Positions 6,151 to 13,261 of a stretch of DNA of 14,064 nt are shown piece by piece; within the stretch, counting starts at the first letter, position 1; each line of letters begins with the position of its first letter. A program made the position numbers and the translations under genes. Below the pieces are notes generated by a model. The model had not been told where the DNA came from, did no database searches, and worked only from the letters and a program-made list of their open reading frames with translations. Source of the stretch: Gammaproteobacteria bacterium (GTDB lineage: Bacteria > Pseudomonadota > Gammaproteobacteria > GCA-001735895); contig JAASSH010000010.1 in the NCBI GenBank assembly GCA_021767985.1, positions 1 to 14,064 of the forward strand. The letters are read 5' to 3'.

Positions 6151-7839
6151 TTAATCTTTCACGCGGTGGCCACCCTCTTCGTGGTCGAGAATCCAGGCCG
6201 CGATTTCGCCGATGTTCATAATGTCTCCGCCGGGATTCCATTCTCGCGCGGGGCCCAGCAGGCGGTCCCGTGCCGACGAGGTATCCGCTTCGAGGTCCGC
6301 GGCGGCACTTTCGCGGATGGCCCGAATTCGTTCCTGCCAGTCCTGCATGTTGTCCGGCGTCAGGTCGACCCAGCCGTGATACTTGTCACGGGATTTGATT
6401 AGCGGACCGCGCAACAGGCTGACTGCATCCGAAAGCAGGATGGGAATGCCGATAGAAAGAATCCGCCGGCGCAACGCGCTGTCATCACGAATTCGCTGTT
6501 CCAGCAGGCTCGAAAGCTCCGCCGGTGTCCTGGCCAGGATGGCGTCGCTGTGCTCCATGGTCAGTTTGAGCAGGTACGCTTCGTAGAGCAGCTTGGACAG
6601 TCTCGGCGGACCCAGGATTTCGAATGCGATGGCCTTGCCGTGCTCCGTTTCCAGCTGGGCCAGCCGGTTGAGGGCTGCCTGGCGCAGATGACCGCCGCGA
6701 AAGGTCGGTCCCGTTGCGGAAGCGTCCAGGGCGGCGACCACGTCAAGTCCGGTACTGCTGCCGACGAGCTCGCGCACCGCGTTTTCGGCCACGTCCTCGG
6801 GCGTTACCATCTGCATCAGCCCCGGGGCGGTGATCGCGGCGAACTCGTCGGCGCTGTAGAGGCCGTTCTCGCCCGTGTCGATGTAGACCCCCTGAAGTTT
6901 TTCACCGCAATCCGTCCCGAAGCGACCTTCGGGGACGAGGGAGGCAGCGTCCTGTGCAGAAACCGCCGCCTCGGGCGGGCAGTCATAGAGATCGATATCC
7001 CGGCCTCGCCGGCGTATCGGGCCGTAACCGATTTCGCGCCAGCCGATCAGGGCCGTTGGCTTTATTTCCTTGACGACCGTCGGACCGTCCGGGGTACGGG
7101 CCATCAGGAAGGTCAGCATGCTCTGCGCACCGGCCATCGCCGACTTGGATAATAAGAGCCGCGACGGTTTTTCCTCGCCGTGGGTGAAGGGGATGTTGAA
7201 TCCCATCCCGCCCGTACCCGAGGTGCCAATCTTGACATAGCCGACGGTGGCGGCCCGGCGCATCGCCTCGTAGAGCAATTGCACATGGCGCACCAGTTGG
7301 GGAACCGAGAGTGACGCGATCAGGCTCTCGGCCTCGGTACGCCAGTCGCTGTCGGCAGACGAAGCCGCCAGGGACGCCAGACGCGAAGCCTGGTCGTAAA
7401 TATTCTGGTAACTGACCGCCGTGGCCGTGTTCATGCAATCGATCACGGCGTCGGCGCCGATACCGTCGAGACCCGGGGCGGTGCCGGTAACAAGCTGCGC
7501 CAGGAAAGAGGCTGACAGGGTCTCCTCGTCGAGCGGATCCAGGATGTCGCGAATCAGGCGCTGTCGCAGGTCCGGGTCGGCCAGCACCGCGTCGCGCGCG
7601 CTGTTGCCGGCATCCTGCCACTCGGCGCGCAGGAACACGTCCCCCCAGACCGGCAGGATATTCGTGTCCTGGCCGCCGGATTCCGCCACCAGCTGCTCGG
7701 CCGCGCGCCGCGCCTTCGTTTCCCGCCTGGCCGCGACCACCAGCCTGGCGGGACGATACGGCAGCAGGCGCCGGCAAACCGCTATACCGACCATGCCGGC
7801 GCCACCCAACACCAGGATATTCTTGCCTTCGATATTCAT
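6151..7839 (-). CDS. Long, atypical SDR-like NAD(P)-binding protein, coupled to the AMP ligase
   Basis: 562 residues from the ATG at 7839. The frame extends further upstream, but that part lies inside the ligase gene and has shadow composition. GAGGAAACGAG stands just before this ATG, and the A of ATG begins the ligase's TGA stop (ATGA overlap). The N-terminus is a Rossmann fold with LGGAGMVG (11-18), as in extended short-chain dehydrogenases, then VVAARRETKA. A strand ending IGTSGTGG (204-211) suits the SDR serine position (S207). The later LLLSK (228-232) aligns with YxxxK, but the tyrosine is leucine (L228) while K232 is kept. Some 300 residues follow with no domain I recognise. Typical SDRs have 250-350 residues. 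I infer an NAD(P)-binding partner of the ligase, perhaps reducing or modifying the activated acyl group. The catalytic role is unproven. Confidence 0.78.
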   Translation of the reverse strand: MNIEGKNILVLGGAGMVGIAVCRRLLPYRPARLVVAARRETKARRAAEQLVAESGGQDTNILPVWGDVFLRAEWQDAGNSARDAVLADPDLRQRLIRDILDPLDEETLSASFLAQLVTGTAPGLDGIGADAVIDCMNTATAVSYQNIYDQASRLASLAASSADSDWRTEAESLIASLSVPQLVRHVQLLYEAMRRAATVGYVKIGTSGTGGMGFNIPFTHGEEKPSRLLLSKSAMAGAQSMLTFLMARTPDGPTVVKEIKPTALIGWREIGYGPIRRRGRDIDLYDCPPEAAVSAQDAASLVPEGRFGTDCGEKLQGVYIDTGENGLYSADEFAAITAPGLMQMVTPEDVAENAVRELVGSSTGLDVVAALDASATGPTFRGGHLRQAALNRLAQLETEHGKAIAFEILGPPRLSKLLYEAYLLKLTMEHSDAILARTPAELSSLLEQRIRDDSALRRRILSIGIPILLSDAVSLLRGPLIKSRDKYHGWVDLTPDNMQDWQERIRAIRESAAADLEADTSSARDRLLGPAREWNPGGDIMNIGEIAAWILDHEEGGHRVKD

Positions 7840-9380
7840 CTCGTTTCCTCGTTCGCTTGCGCCTGCGAGTAAATTCGGCGCAGTTCGTGTTTCAGTACCT
7901 TGTTGACCGCGCTTTTCGGTAATTCGTCGACAAACACGAAACGGCGCGGAATCTTGTATCCGCCGATGCGGCTGCGGCAGTGTTCGATGAGTTCCTCGGG
8001 TGTCGGCGACCCGCCGGCCGCGGGCACGATGGCGGCCAGCAGCGCTTCGCCGAAAGCGTCGTCGGGAATGCCGATGACCGCGCATTCGTGAACCTGCGGA
8101 TGCTGGTAGAGCGCGGATTCGACCTCCAGCGAATAAACCAGCTCGCCACCGGTGATAATCAGGTCCTTCTTACGATCGAGCAGGTACAGATAACCTCGTT
8201 CGTCCATGCGCCCGATATCGCCGGTGTAAAACCAGCCGTGGCGGAACGCCTCTGCTGTCGCATCGGGCCGTTTCAGATAGCCCCTGGCGACATTCGGGCC
8301 GCGCACGACGATTTCCCCCGGCTCGCCCGGCGGCAATTCACGGTCGTTACCATCGACGATCTTCATGTCCACGCCGGGCAACTGCCGGCCCACGCTGTGC
8401 AATAGTCTGTCGTCACCGCTGTCGATGGCCTGCCGGTGATCGTTCATCTCCAGCATGGTTAGCAGGGGCGCCGTTTCCGTCAGTCCGTAGGCCTGGATGA
8501 ATTCAACGCCCGGGAAGCGTTGCAACGACCGCTGGATCCACTCCACGGCCATCGGTGACGAACCGTAAATCACCTGACGCAGGCTCGACAGGTCGTAACG
8601 GTCGAAATCCGGCTCCTGCAGCATCATGATGATCATCGTCGGCGTCAGTACGCTGCAGGTTACGCGATGTTGCTGAATGGCCTGCAACGCGGCCTGACCG
8701 GTGAATTCCGGCAGATAAAGATGCGCCGCGCCCGCCATGACCCACGGTGTCGACAGCAGGTCCGCCGAATGGAACATCGGCGCCACGTGCAGAAACAGGT
8801 CGTCGGCGCGGGGCCTGGCAAGGAAGGCGATCTGCAGCGCATTGAGCATGATGTTGGCGTGCGTCAGGCGAACGCCCTTGGCGCGTCCCGTGGTGCCACC
8901 GGTATAGACCAGCAGGGCATCGTCGGTTTCGGCCGCCTCGTGCACGGGCACCGGCTGCGCCTCGCCGAGTCGTTGCTCGTAGCGTTCCCCGTCCAGGGGA
9001 AGTACCCGGTCCTGCCATGGCACAAGCGCGCCACTTTCCATTAATGCCGCAAAGGGATCTTCCAGCGCGACCAGGCGGCATTCGGCATTGTCGAGAATAT
9101 AGGCGATCTCCGGCGGTGCCAGGCGGTAGTTGACCGGTACCGGCACCAGGCCCGCCCAGTAGCCTCCGCGCATCAGTTCGGCGTTGCGGAACGAATTGTG
9201 TCCGATTATCGCGAAGTGGTCGCCCGGCTGCAGGCCGGACTCGAGCAGCAGCCCCGCACAGCGGCGTGCGCGCTCGGCGAATTCCGACCAACTGAAACGA
9301 CCGCCCGCGGGATCCAGCATCGCGATGCGATCGCCGAACAACCGCCGGGTACGCTCGAGATTCGAGCCAAGGGTAAGCAT
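7836..9380 (-). CDS. Class I adenylate-forming enzyme, probable acyl-CoA synthetase
   Basis: 514 residues, a normal length for stand-alone acyl/aryl-CoA ligases. The ANL-family motifs are in order: the phosphate loop YTGGTTGRAKGV (159-170), YGSSPMA (272-278), QAYGLTETAP (296-305), WFYTGDIG with D388, the hinge LDRKKDLIITGG (401-412) and the C-terminal catalytic lysine K494 in PKSAVNKVLK. It should make an acyl-AMP from a carboxylic acid and ATP, then transfer the acyl group to CoA. The loop has RAKG where PKG is usual. No carrier domain is fused. The acid specificity cannot be read. GGAGAG four bases before the ATG at 9380 supports that start. The downstream gene overlaps its stop by 4 bases, so the two proteins are probably made together in fixed ratio. 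No signal peptide. Confidence 0.92.
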   Translation of the reverse strand: MLTLGSNLERTRRLFGDRIAMLDPAGGRFSWSEFAERARRCAGLLLESGLQPGDHFAIIGHNSFRNAELMRGGYWAGLVPVPVNYRLAPPEIAYILDNAECRLVALEDPFAALMESGALVPWQDRVLPLDGERYEQRLGEAQPVPVHEAAETDDALLVYTGGTTGRAKGVRLTHANIMLNALQIAFLARPRADDLFLHVAPMFHSADLLSTPWVMAGAAHLYLPEFTGQAALQAIQQHRVTCSVLTPTMIIMMLQEPDFDRYDLSSLRQVIYGSSPMAVEWIQRSLQRFPGVEFIQAYGLTETAPLLTMLEMNDHRQAIDSGDDRLLHSVGRQLPGVDMKIVDGNDRELPPGEPGEIVVRGPNVARGYLKRPDATAEAFRHGWFYTGDIGRMDERGYLYLLDRKKDLIITGGELVYSLEVESALYQHPQVHECAVIGIPDDAFGEALLAAIVPAAGGSPTPEELIEHCRSRIGGYKIPRRFVFVDELPKSAVNKVLKHELRRIYSQAQANEETR

Positions 9381-9512
9381 ACTGCTCTCCGTCGCATATC
9401 ATTGCGTGTAGCAGCAGTATAAACACCCGATTTTCGAGCTGTTTGACCCACCTCAACTGCGCGGGTTGAAAAAACCTGTATCTATGAGGACATGAAGAAG
9501 GGGGGCGCGTGA

Positions 9513-9525
9513 CAGATTTAATCTG
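9513..9525. promoter_or_regulatory. 13-bp palindrome between divergent ligase and small gene
   Basis: CAGATT-T-AATCTG is a perfect inverted repeat centred on 9519. It lies between the ligase start (9380) and the plus-strand gene at 9597. About 36 bases further on is TATACT (9561-9566), a good -10 box for the plus-strand gene without a convincing -35. The palindrome is placed where a repressor or activator could act. The 9381-9596 gap shows nothing else. Confidence 0.3.
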
Positions 9526-9596
9526 AAAGTTCTGATCCCGAATTACATGGGTAAAACAGGTATACTGTTCCCCAAACTGCCGAGGAGTATGCAATT

Positions 9597-9899
9597 ATGA
9601 ACGATCCTACGATCACCCCGCCCGACGAGGTCGCCGCTATCGAGCGCCGCGGCTACGTCGTGTTTGCGGACGAATCGCTGCCGGCGGAATTTCGCGAGCG
9701 TTTCGACGGCGGGCGAATACCGGTTGCGTCGATTCGCCACGTGCGTCAGTGGGGTTTGCAGGTCGACGACGAGTTCGAGCTGGCAGGCCATGAACGAACC
9801 AGGGTTGCGGACGAAGAACTGTGGGAGATCAGCATTCGGGCCCGTGACGGCTCTACTTATGAAGTCAATGTCGCGCTGCTGCTCCCCGCGCCCGAGTGA
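9597..9899 (+). CDS. Small hypothetical acidic protein
   Basis: 100 residues, acidic (many Glu and Asp), with no signal peptide or membrane segment. I do not recognise it. The ribosome binding site GAGGAG (9581-9586) lies ten bases before the ATG and supports this start. The alternating pattern in the C-terminal half (LWEISIRARDGSTYEVNVALLLP) predicts beta strands. VASIRHVRQWGLQVDDEFEL resembles a short helix-strand unit. It is alone, divergent from the AMP ligase. Its 3' end meets, on the other strand, the fragment of a frameshifted gene. Frames on the opposite strand across it are composition shadows. Confidence 0.6.
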   Translation: MNDPTITPPDEVAAIERRGYVVFADESLPAEFRERFDGGRIPVASIRHVRQWGLQVDDEFELAGHERTRVADEELWEISIRARDGSTYEVNVALLLPAPE

Positions 9900-10114
9900 A
9901 TTAATTCCAGGGGCAGTCGAACCTCGGTGTTTCTGCGCTCCGGGCCTGTTCAACAGCAGCTCCTCGTTCTGGATCGGCGGAAATTCCGAGGCGTCGACGT
10001 ACTTCGGGTATTCGTCCAGGTAGGGCAGGGGTCGTCGGCGCCCTCGAGTTTGCCGGGATCCATGAAATCCTTGATGGCCTCCGGTCCGCTAAAGACGTTT
10101 TTGTTCGTATGCAT
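9900..10114 (-). pseudogene. Frameshifted small gene fragment, function unknown
   Basis: An ATG at 10114 follows a good ribosome binding site (GAGGA about eight bases before it). The frame reads MHTNKNVFSGPEAIKDFMDP and then GKLEGADDP, but after the CCCC run near 10033 it becomes Arg/Ser/Thr-rich and stops at 9952-9950. One added C in that run would restore DDPLPYLDEYPKYVDASEFP and then PIQNEELLLNRPGA, with ordinary composition. That second frame then runs on without a stop into the opposite strand of the gene at 9597, so the true end is unclear. I do not recognise the family. A sequencing or assembly indel is as likely as genuine decay. It lies about 100 bases downstream of the AraC regulator on the same strand. 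Confidence 0.45.
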
Positions 10115-10214
10115 CTTTTATTCCTCGTGCCCGAATTGACGCCAACCGTTTACTCGATCCGGCGTGGAGGAGAATCCAGGTCTCGATTGCGGGGATGAAA
10201 CGTCTCGCCTGCTG

Positions 10215-11198
10215 CTATGCGTGCTGCTTGCGCACCGCACCGGGCGGCATGCCCACCACGCGCTTGAATGCGCGGTTGAACGCGGGCTCCGACTGGTAGC
10301 CGACGCGCTCGGCAATTTTGGCCAGGGTGTCCGGGGTTTCGCGCAGCTCGCGATGCGCAAGCTGCATGCGCAGCCCGGTGAGATACTGGTGTACGGGTTC
10401 TCCAACCAGCGCGGTAAAACGCGCCGAGAATCCCGAGCGTGACATGCCGACTTCGCGCGCCAGCGATTCGACGCGCCAGTCGCGCTCGGGCTGTCGATGC
10501 ATCAGCGACATCGCCTTGCCGATCTGGCGGTCGTGCAGCGCCGCGATCCAGCCGTGCTCAGCTTCACGCACGCTCTCGATCCAGGTGCGGATCGCCTGGA
10601 TCACGAGAATATCGGCGAGCCGGGTAATCACGGTCTCGCTGCCCGGCAGGCGCTGCCGCGCCTCCTGCGCGATGAAACGAATCGTGCCGTGCAGCCAGCT
10701 GCCATCGTCCACGTGCGTGCGCAGCTGCAGCATCTCGGGCAACAGTCGGATCAGGCGGTCGGCCAGGTACGGATCGAAACGCACGCCGTAATAAGTCACC
10801 TGGGTCAGTCGACCCCCACCGCCGAAGCGCATGTTCTCGAAGCGGTCTCCGATGCGTTCGATCGGAATGTCTTCGAGCCACGTGGTCTTGTCGCCCGGGT
10901 TGCCGCGCAGTTTGTGCCGCCTGCCGCGAGGAATCAGCACCAGGCTGCCCTCGGGCATGAATACCGGCGTCTCGCCTTCGAGTTCGAGCCAGCAGTGCCC
11001 CGACGTCACCACTTCCACGTTCATCACGCCGGGTAATTCCGGCACCTCGATACCCCAGGGGTCGGTCAATTCCGCGTTGCAGTAGAGCACGCCGCTCAAC
11101 TGCAGCAGCTGCAGTACCTCGCTGAGCGGATCGGAACTTGGCGGTAACTCCGGGTCGGTGCGCGGCGTTACCAGCCGGGGGTCAGTCACGAGTTTCAC
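10215..11198 (-). CDS. AraC-family transcriptional regulator with N-terminal cupin
   Basis: 327 residues. The N-terminal half is a cupin-like sensor domain: VEVVTSGHCWLELEGETPVF (62-80) then EGSLVLIPRGRRHKL (83-97), as in the cupin_6 type AraC proteins. The C-terminal 100 residues hold two helix-turn-helix units: WRVESLAREVGMSRSGFSARF (241-261), then LAKIAERVGYQSEPAFNRAFKRVVGMPPGAVR (292-323), the AraC signature. The start is a GTG at 11198; the ATG four bases upstream is out of frame and stops at once. No good Shine-Dalgarno is visible, so a second GTG three codons in is possible. It is divergent from the NmrA-like gene, the usual arrangement for an activator of that operon. The ligand is unknown. 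Confidence 0.93.
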   Translation of the reverse strand: MKLVTDPRLVTPRTDPELPPSSDPLSEVLQLLQLSGVLYCNAELTDPWGIEVPELPGVMNVEVVTSGHCWLELEGETPVFMPEGSLVLIPRGRRHKLRGNPGDKTTWLEDIPIERIGDRFENMRFGGGGRLTQVTYYGVRFDPYLADRLIRLLPEMLQLRTHVDDGSWLHGTIRFIAQEARQRLPGSETVITRLADILVIQAIRTWIESVREAEHGWIAALHDRQIGKAMSLMHRQPERDWRVESLAREVGMSRSGFSARFTALVGEPVHQYLTGLRMQLAHRELRETPDTLAKIAERVGYQSEPAFNRAFKRVVGMPPGAVRKQHA

Positions 11199-11204
11199 CC
11201 ATAT

Positions 11205-11232
11205 TTGGACGATTGGATAATTATTTTAGATA
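11205..11232 (+). promoter_or_regulatory. Candidate promoter for the NmrA-like/membrane-protein pair
   Basis: TTGGAC (11205-11210) and TAGATA (11227-11232) are separated by 16 bases in the A/T-rich gap between the AraC gene and the NmrA-like gene. Both boxes differ from the sigma-70 consensus, as is common at promoters that need an activator. An inverted repeat lies about 50 bases downstream. Confidence 0.35.
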
Positions 11233-11279
11233 TTTTGTGATTTTTTATCCAGTTTTCATGGCTCAGAATTCACTGCGTC

Positions 11280-11298
11280 GGCAAGTGAATCGCTTGCC
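11280..11298. promoter_or_regulatory. Inverted repeat, possible operator in the AraC/NmrA-like gap
   Basis: GGCAAG (11280-11285) and CTTGCC (11293-11298) are perfect inverted arms around seven bases. The site sits between the candidate promoter and the AGGAG ribosome binding site (11318-11322) of the gene at 11332. It could be an operator, or a short hairpin in the leader. AraC proteins more often use direct repeats, so a different regulator is possible. Confidence 0.3.
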
Positions 11299-11331
11299 CG
11301 TTTATAGAAACCCGAACAGGAGACTGGAAAC

Positions 11332-12177
11332 ATGAAAGATTCACCCATACTGATCATCGGCAAAAATGGTAAAACCGGCCTGCGGGTCGAGCAACGCTTG
11401 CAGGCGCTCGGTTACGCCACGCGCGGCGTATCGCGTTCGACCGCGCCCGCCTTCGACTGGGAAGATCGAGCTACCTGGCGTGCGGCCATGGCGGGAACCC
11501 GCTCGGCTTACGTCACCTTCCACCCCGATCTCGCGATTCCGAGCGCCGAGCAGACCATTCGCGACTTTGTCGCACTGGCTGCCGAACTGGGCTTGCAGCA
11601 CCTGGTCCTGCTGTCGGGCCGTGGCGAAGACGGCGCACGCCGCGCCGAACTGGCGCTCGAGCAGGGCGGGCTCGACTGGAACATCGTTCGCGCCAGCTGG
11701 TTTATGCAGAACTTCAGCGAGAACTTCATGATCGAGGGAATTTTGAACGGCGAGCTGGCGTTGCCGGCAGGCGATATCGTCGAGCCCTTCATCGACATCG
11801 ACGACATCGCCGAGGTCGCGGTCGCGACGCTGACCCGCCCCGAGCTGCGCAACCGCGTCTTCGAGGTCAGTGGTCCGCGTGCGATGACTTTTGCCGAGTG
11901 CGTGGCGGCCATTTCAGAAGCGACGGGTTATCCGGTGAAGTACACGCAGATCCCGATCGAGGATTTCGTCGACGGCTTGCGCGTCCAGGGTGCACCGGAG
12001 CCCCTGTTGTGGCTGATGCGCGAACTTTTCACCGTGGTGTTCGACGGCCGTAATTCGAGCCCGACCGGCGGCGTCGAAGAGGCGCTCGGGCGCCCGGCGA
12101 CCGATTTCAGTGAATACCTGCGCAAGGTCATGGCGACCGGCGCATGGGAGCGCAGCGGCATGCAGCAGCAGGCCTGA
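11332..12177 (+). CDS. NmrA-like NAD(P)-binding protein (atypical SDR)
   Basis: 281 residues. The Rossmann start is ILIIGKNGKTGLRVEQRLQALGY (6-28), a GxxGxxG motif usual in NmrA/QOR2-like atypical SDRs. Next come the strand YVTFHP, LQHLVLLSGRGEDG, and WNIVRASWFMQNFSENFM, which is typical of the family's substrate-pocket region. EVSGPRAMTFAECVAAISEATG near the C-terminal third is also typical. Such proteins reduce quinones or other small molecules, or act as redox sensors. Which applies here is not visible. No YxxxK catalytic pair is expected in this family. AGGAG nine bases before the ATG is a strong ribosome binding site. The gene is divergent from the AraC regulator and followed after 40 bases by a small membrane protein, probably in one transcript. 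Confidence 0.87.
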   Translation: MKDSPILIIGKNGKTGLRVEQRLQALGYATRGVSRSTAPAFDWEDRATWRAAMAGTRSAYVTFHPDLAIPSAEQTIRDFVALAAELGLQHLVLLSGRGEDGARRAELALEQGGLDWNIVRASWFMQNFSENFMIEGILNGELALPAGDIVEPFIDIDDIAEVAVATLTRPELRNRVFEVSGPRAMTFAECVAAISEATGYPVKYTQIPIEDFVDGLRVQGAPEPLLWLMRELFTVVFDGRNSSPTGGVEEALGRPATDFSEYLRKVMATGAWERSGMQQQA

Positions 12178-12217
12178 ATTCTATTTTAACCATCAATCAC
12201 TTTTCTGGAGAACTCAG

Positions 12218-12631
12218 ATGAAAACCAGACTGGCAAAAACTCAAAAGGTGCTCCTGCTGATTGCAGGGGCGTTGCTGCTCCTGGTCAGCGGCTTTATCCT
12301 GGCTGCGCCTGCCGAATTTTACGCGGCGAATAACATCGAACTCGGCGCGAACGTGAGCCTGCTCAACGAGCTCAAGGCGCCGGCCGGGCTGCTGCTCGCG
12401 GCGGGCCTGTTCATGATCGGGGCCATCTTCGTACGCCGCCAGGCCGACACGGCCCTTTGGCTGGCGACGCTGATTTACCTGTCCTATGCCGGCTCGCGTT
12501 GCGTGAGCATGGCATTCGACGGCGTGCCCGCGGCGGGCCTGGTGCAGGCCGCGGCGCTCGAGGGCGTCGTCGGTCTGGCGTGCCTCGCGGTCCTCGCGAT
12601 GCGCCGGATTCCGGCGCACAAGGTCGCCTGA
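12218..12631 (+). CDS. Small integral membrane protein (DUF4345-like)
   Basis: 137 residues from the ATG at 12218, chosen because TGGAG stands just upstream. The frame is open further 5' but only inside the preceding gene. Four hydrophobic segments are visible: about 10-29 (VLLLIAGALLLLVSGFILAA), 52-70 (LKAPAGLLLAAGLFMIGAIF), 77-93 and 103-127. EFYAANNIEL, NELKAPAG and SYAGSRCVSMAFDG match what I remember of the DUF4345 family, whose function is unknown. It would lie in the inner membrane with short loops. It follows the NmrA-like gene by 40 bases and is probably under the same AraC-type control. It could receive electrons from the NmrA-like protein, but nothing in the sequence shows this. 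Convergent with the SRPBCC gene. Confidence 0.8.
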   Translation: MKTRLAKTQKVLLLIAGALLLLVSGFILAAPAEFYAANNIELGANVSLLNELKAPAGLLLAAGLFMIGAIFVRRQADTALWLATLIYLSYAGSRCVSMAFDGVPAAGLVQAAALEGVVGLACLAVLAMRRIPAHKVA

Positions 12632-12668
12632 TGTGCGACTCACTGATTACGCCAGCGCTTGTTCAGGC

Positions 12669-13229
12669 TCAATCACCCGCGAGGCGAGTGCGCATGCGTG
12701 CGATGGTTTTCTCGAGTTCTTTGGCCGCGCGATTGCGCACCAGTGCCGTCGGAATCAGGAAGCCGACATCGACGTAGGATTCGTAGACGATTTCATGCAA
12801 GTCCTCGCGCGGGCCCGGCAGGATCATCCAGGCGCCGGAAATCACGCGAAAGTCCCCGCCGGTGCGACGCCAGGTGATCAATTCGTAAGGCCGTACGTAA
12901 TCTCTCTGCAGCGTGTAAGCGAAGGTGAGGATCCAGGCCTTGATCGTATAGCGTACCCGTGCACCGCGTTCGTCTTCGTCGATGATTTCGATATGGCGCA
13001 ATCCCCTGAAGGTTTCCCTGAAGCGGTCGTAATCGGTCAACAGCGCCCAGATGGCCTTGCGGGAGGCTTGCAGATGGAAGGTTGCGCGAAGTCCGTGGAC
13101 ACCCTGATCGTTGGTTACGTCCTCGATCAGGATCGCTTCTTCCGTGGCCGCAGCTTCGACGGGTGTGAGCGCCACCCCGACGAGCAGCAGAACGAGAGAA
13201 AAGCCCGCGCGCTGAATTTTATCGTTCAC
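12669..13229 (-). CDS. Exported SRPBCC (START-like) domain protein
   Basis: 186 residues. Residues 1 to about 26 are a Sec signal peptide (FSLVLLLVGVALTPVEA). The remainder is an SRPBCC/polyketide-cyclase-like fold: a hydrophobic first strand with HGLRATFHLQASRKAIWALLTDYDRFRETF (44-73), RVRYTIKAW, GDFRVISGAWMIL, YESYVDVGFLIP, and a long C-terminal helix (VRNRAAKELEKTIARMRTRL) that normally closes the lipid or ligand cavity. A lipid-binding or carrier role in the periplasm is inferred; the ligand is not visible. The start is a GTG, with AGGGG six bases upstream as ribosome binding site. That site is one arm of a small hairpin. It lies 32 bases downstream of the M23 lipoprotein gene on the same strand and is probably co-transcribed. 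Confidence 0.85.
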   Translation of the reverse strand: MNDKIQRAGFSLVLLLVGVALTPVEAAATEEAILIEDVTNDQGVHGLRATFHLQASRKAIWALLTDYDRFRETFRGLRHIEIIDEDERGARVRYTIKAWILTFAYTLQRDYVRPYELITWRRTGGDFRVISGAWMILPGPREDLHEIVYESYVDVGFLIPTALVRNRAAKELEKTIARMRTRLAGD

Positions 13230-13235
13230 CCAGTA

Positions 13236-13252
13236 CCCCTGTAATTCAGGGG
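13236..13252 (-). promoter_or_regulatory. Hairpin covering the ribosome binding site of the SRPBCC gene
   Basis: On the minus strand CCCCTG (13252-13247), AATTA and CAGGGG (13241-13236) form a perfect 6-bp stem with a 5-base loop. The AGGGG of the second arm is the only Shine-Dalgarno candidate for the GTG at 13229. If the stem forms in RNA it would hide that site. The GGGGACAGTATA next to it resembles the repeat ends at 5352, so it may be a repeat scar. No T run follows, so it is not a terminator. Confidence 0.4.
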
Positions 13253-13261
13253 ACAGTATAT

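Noticed and set aside
6550..7152. 200-codon plus-strand frame inside the long SDR-like gene
   Set aside because: Antisense shadow caused by GC-rich codon bias. No ribosome binding site and no recognisable motif.
7840..8085. 82-codon upstream extension of the SDR-like gene
   Set aside because: It lies within the ligase gene, is very rich in Arg, and the ATG at 7839 has its own ribosome binding site plus the ATGA overlap.
8503..9594. 363-codon minus-strand frame over the AMP ligase
   Set aside because: Arg/Gly/Ala-rich out-of-frame translation of the ligase, which has all its motifs in the other frame.
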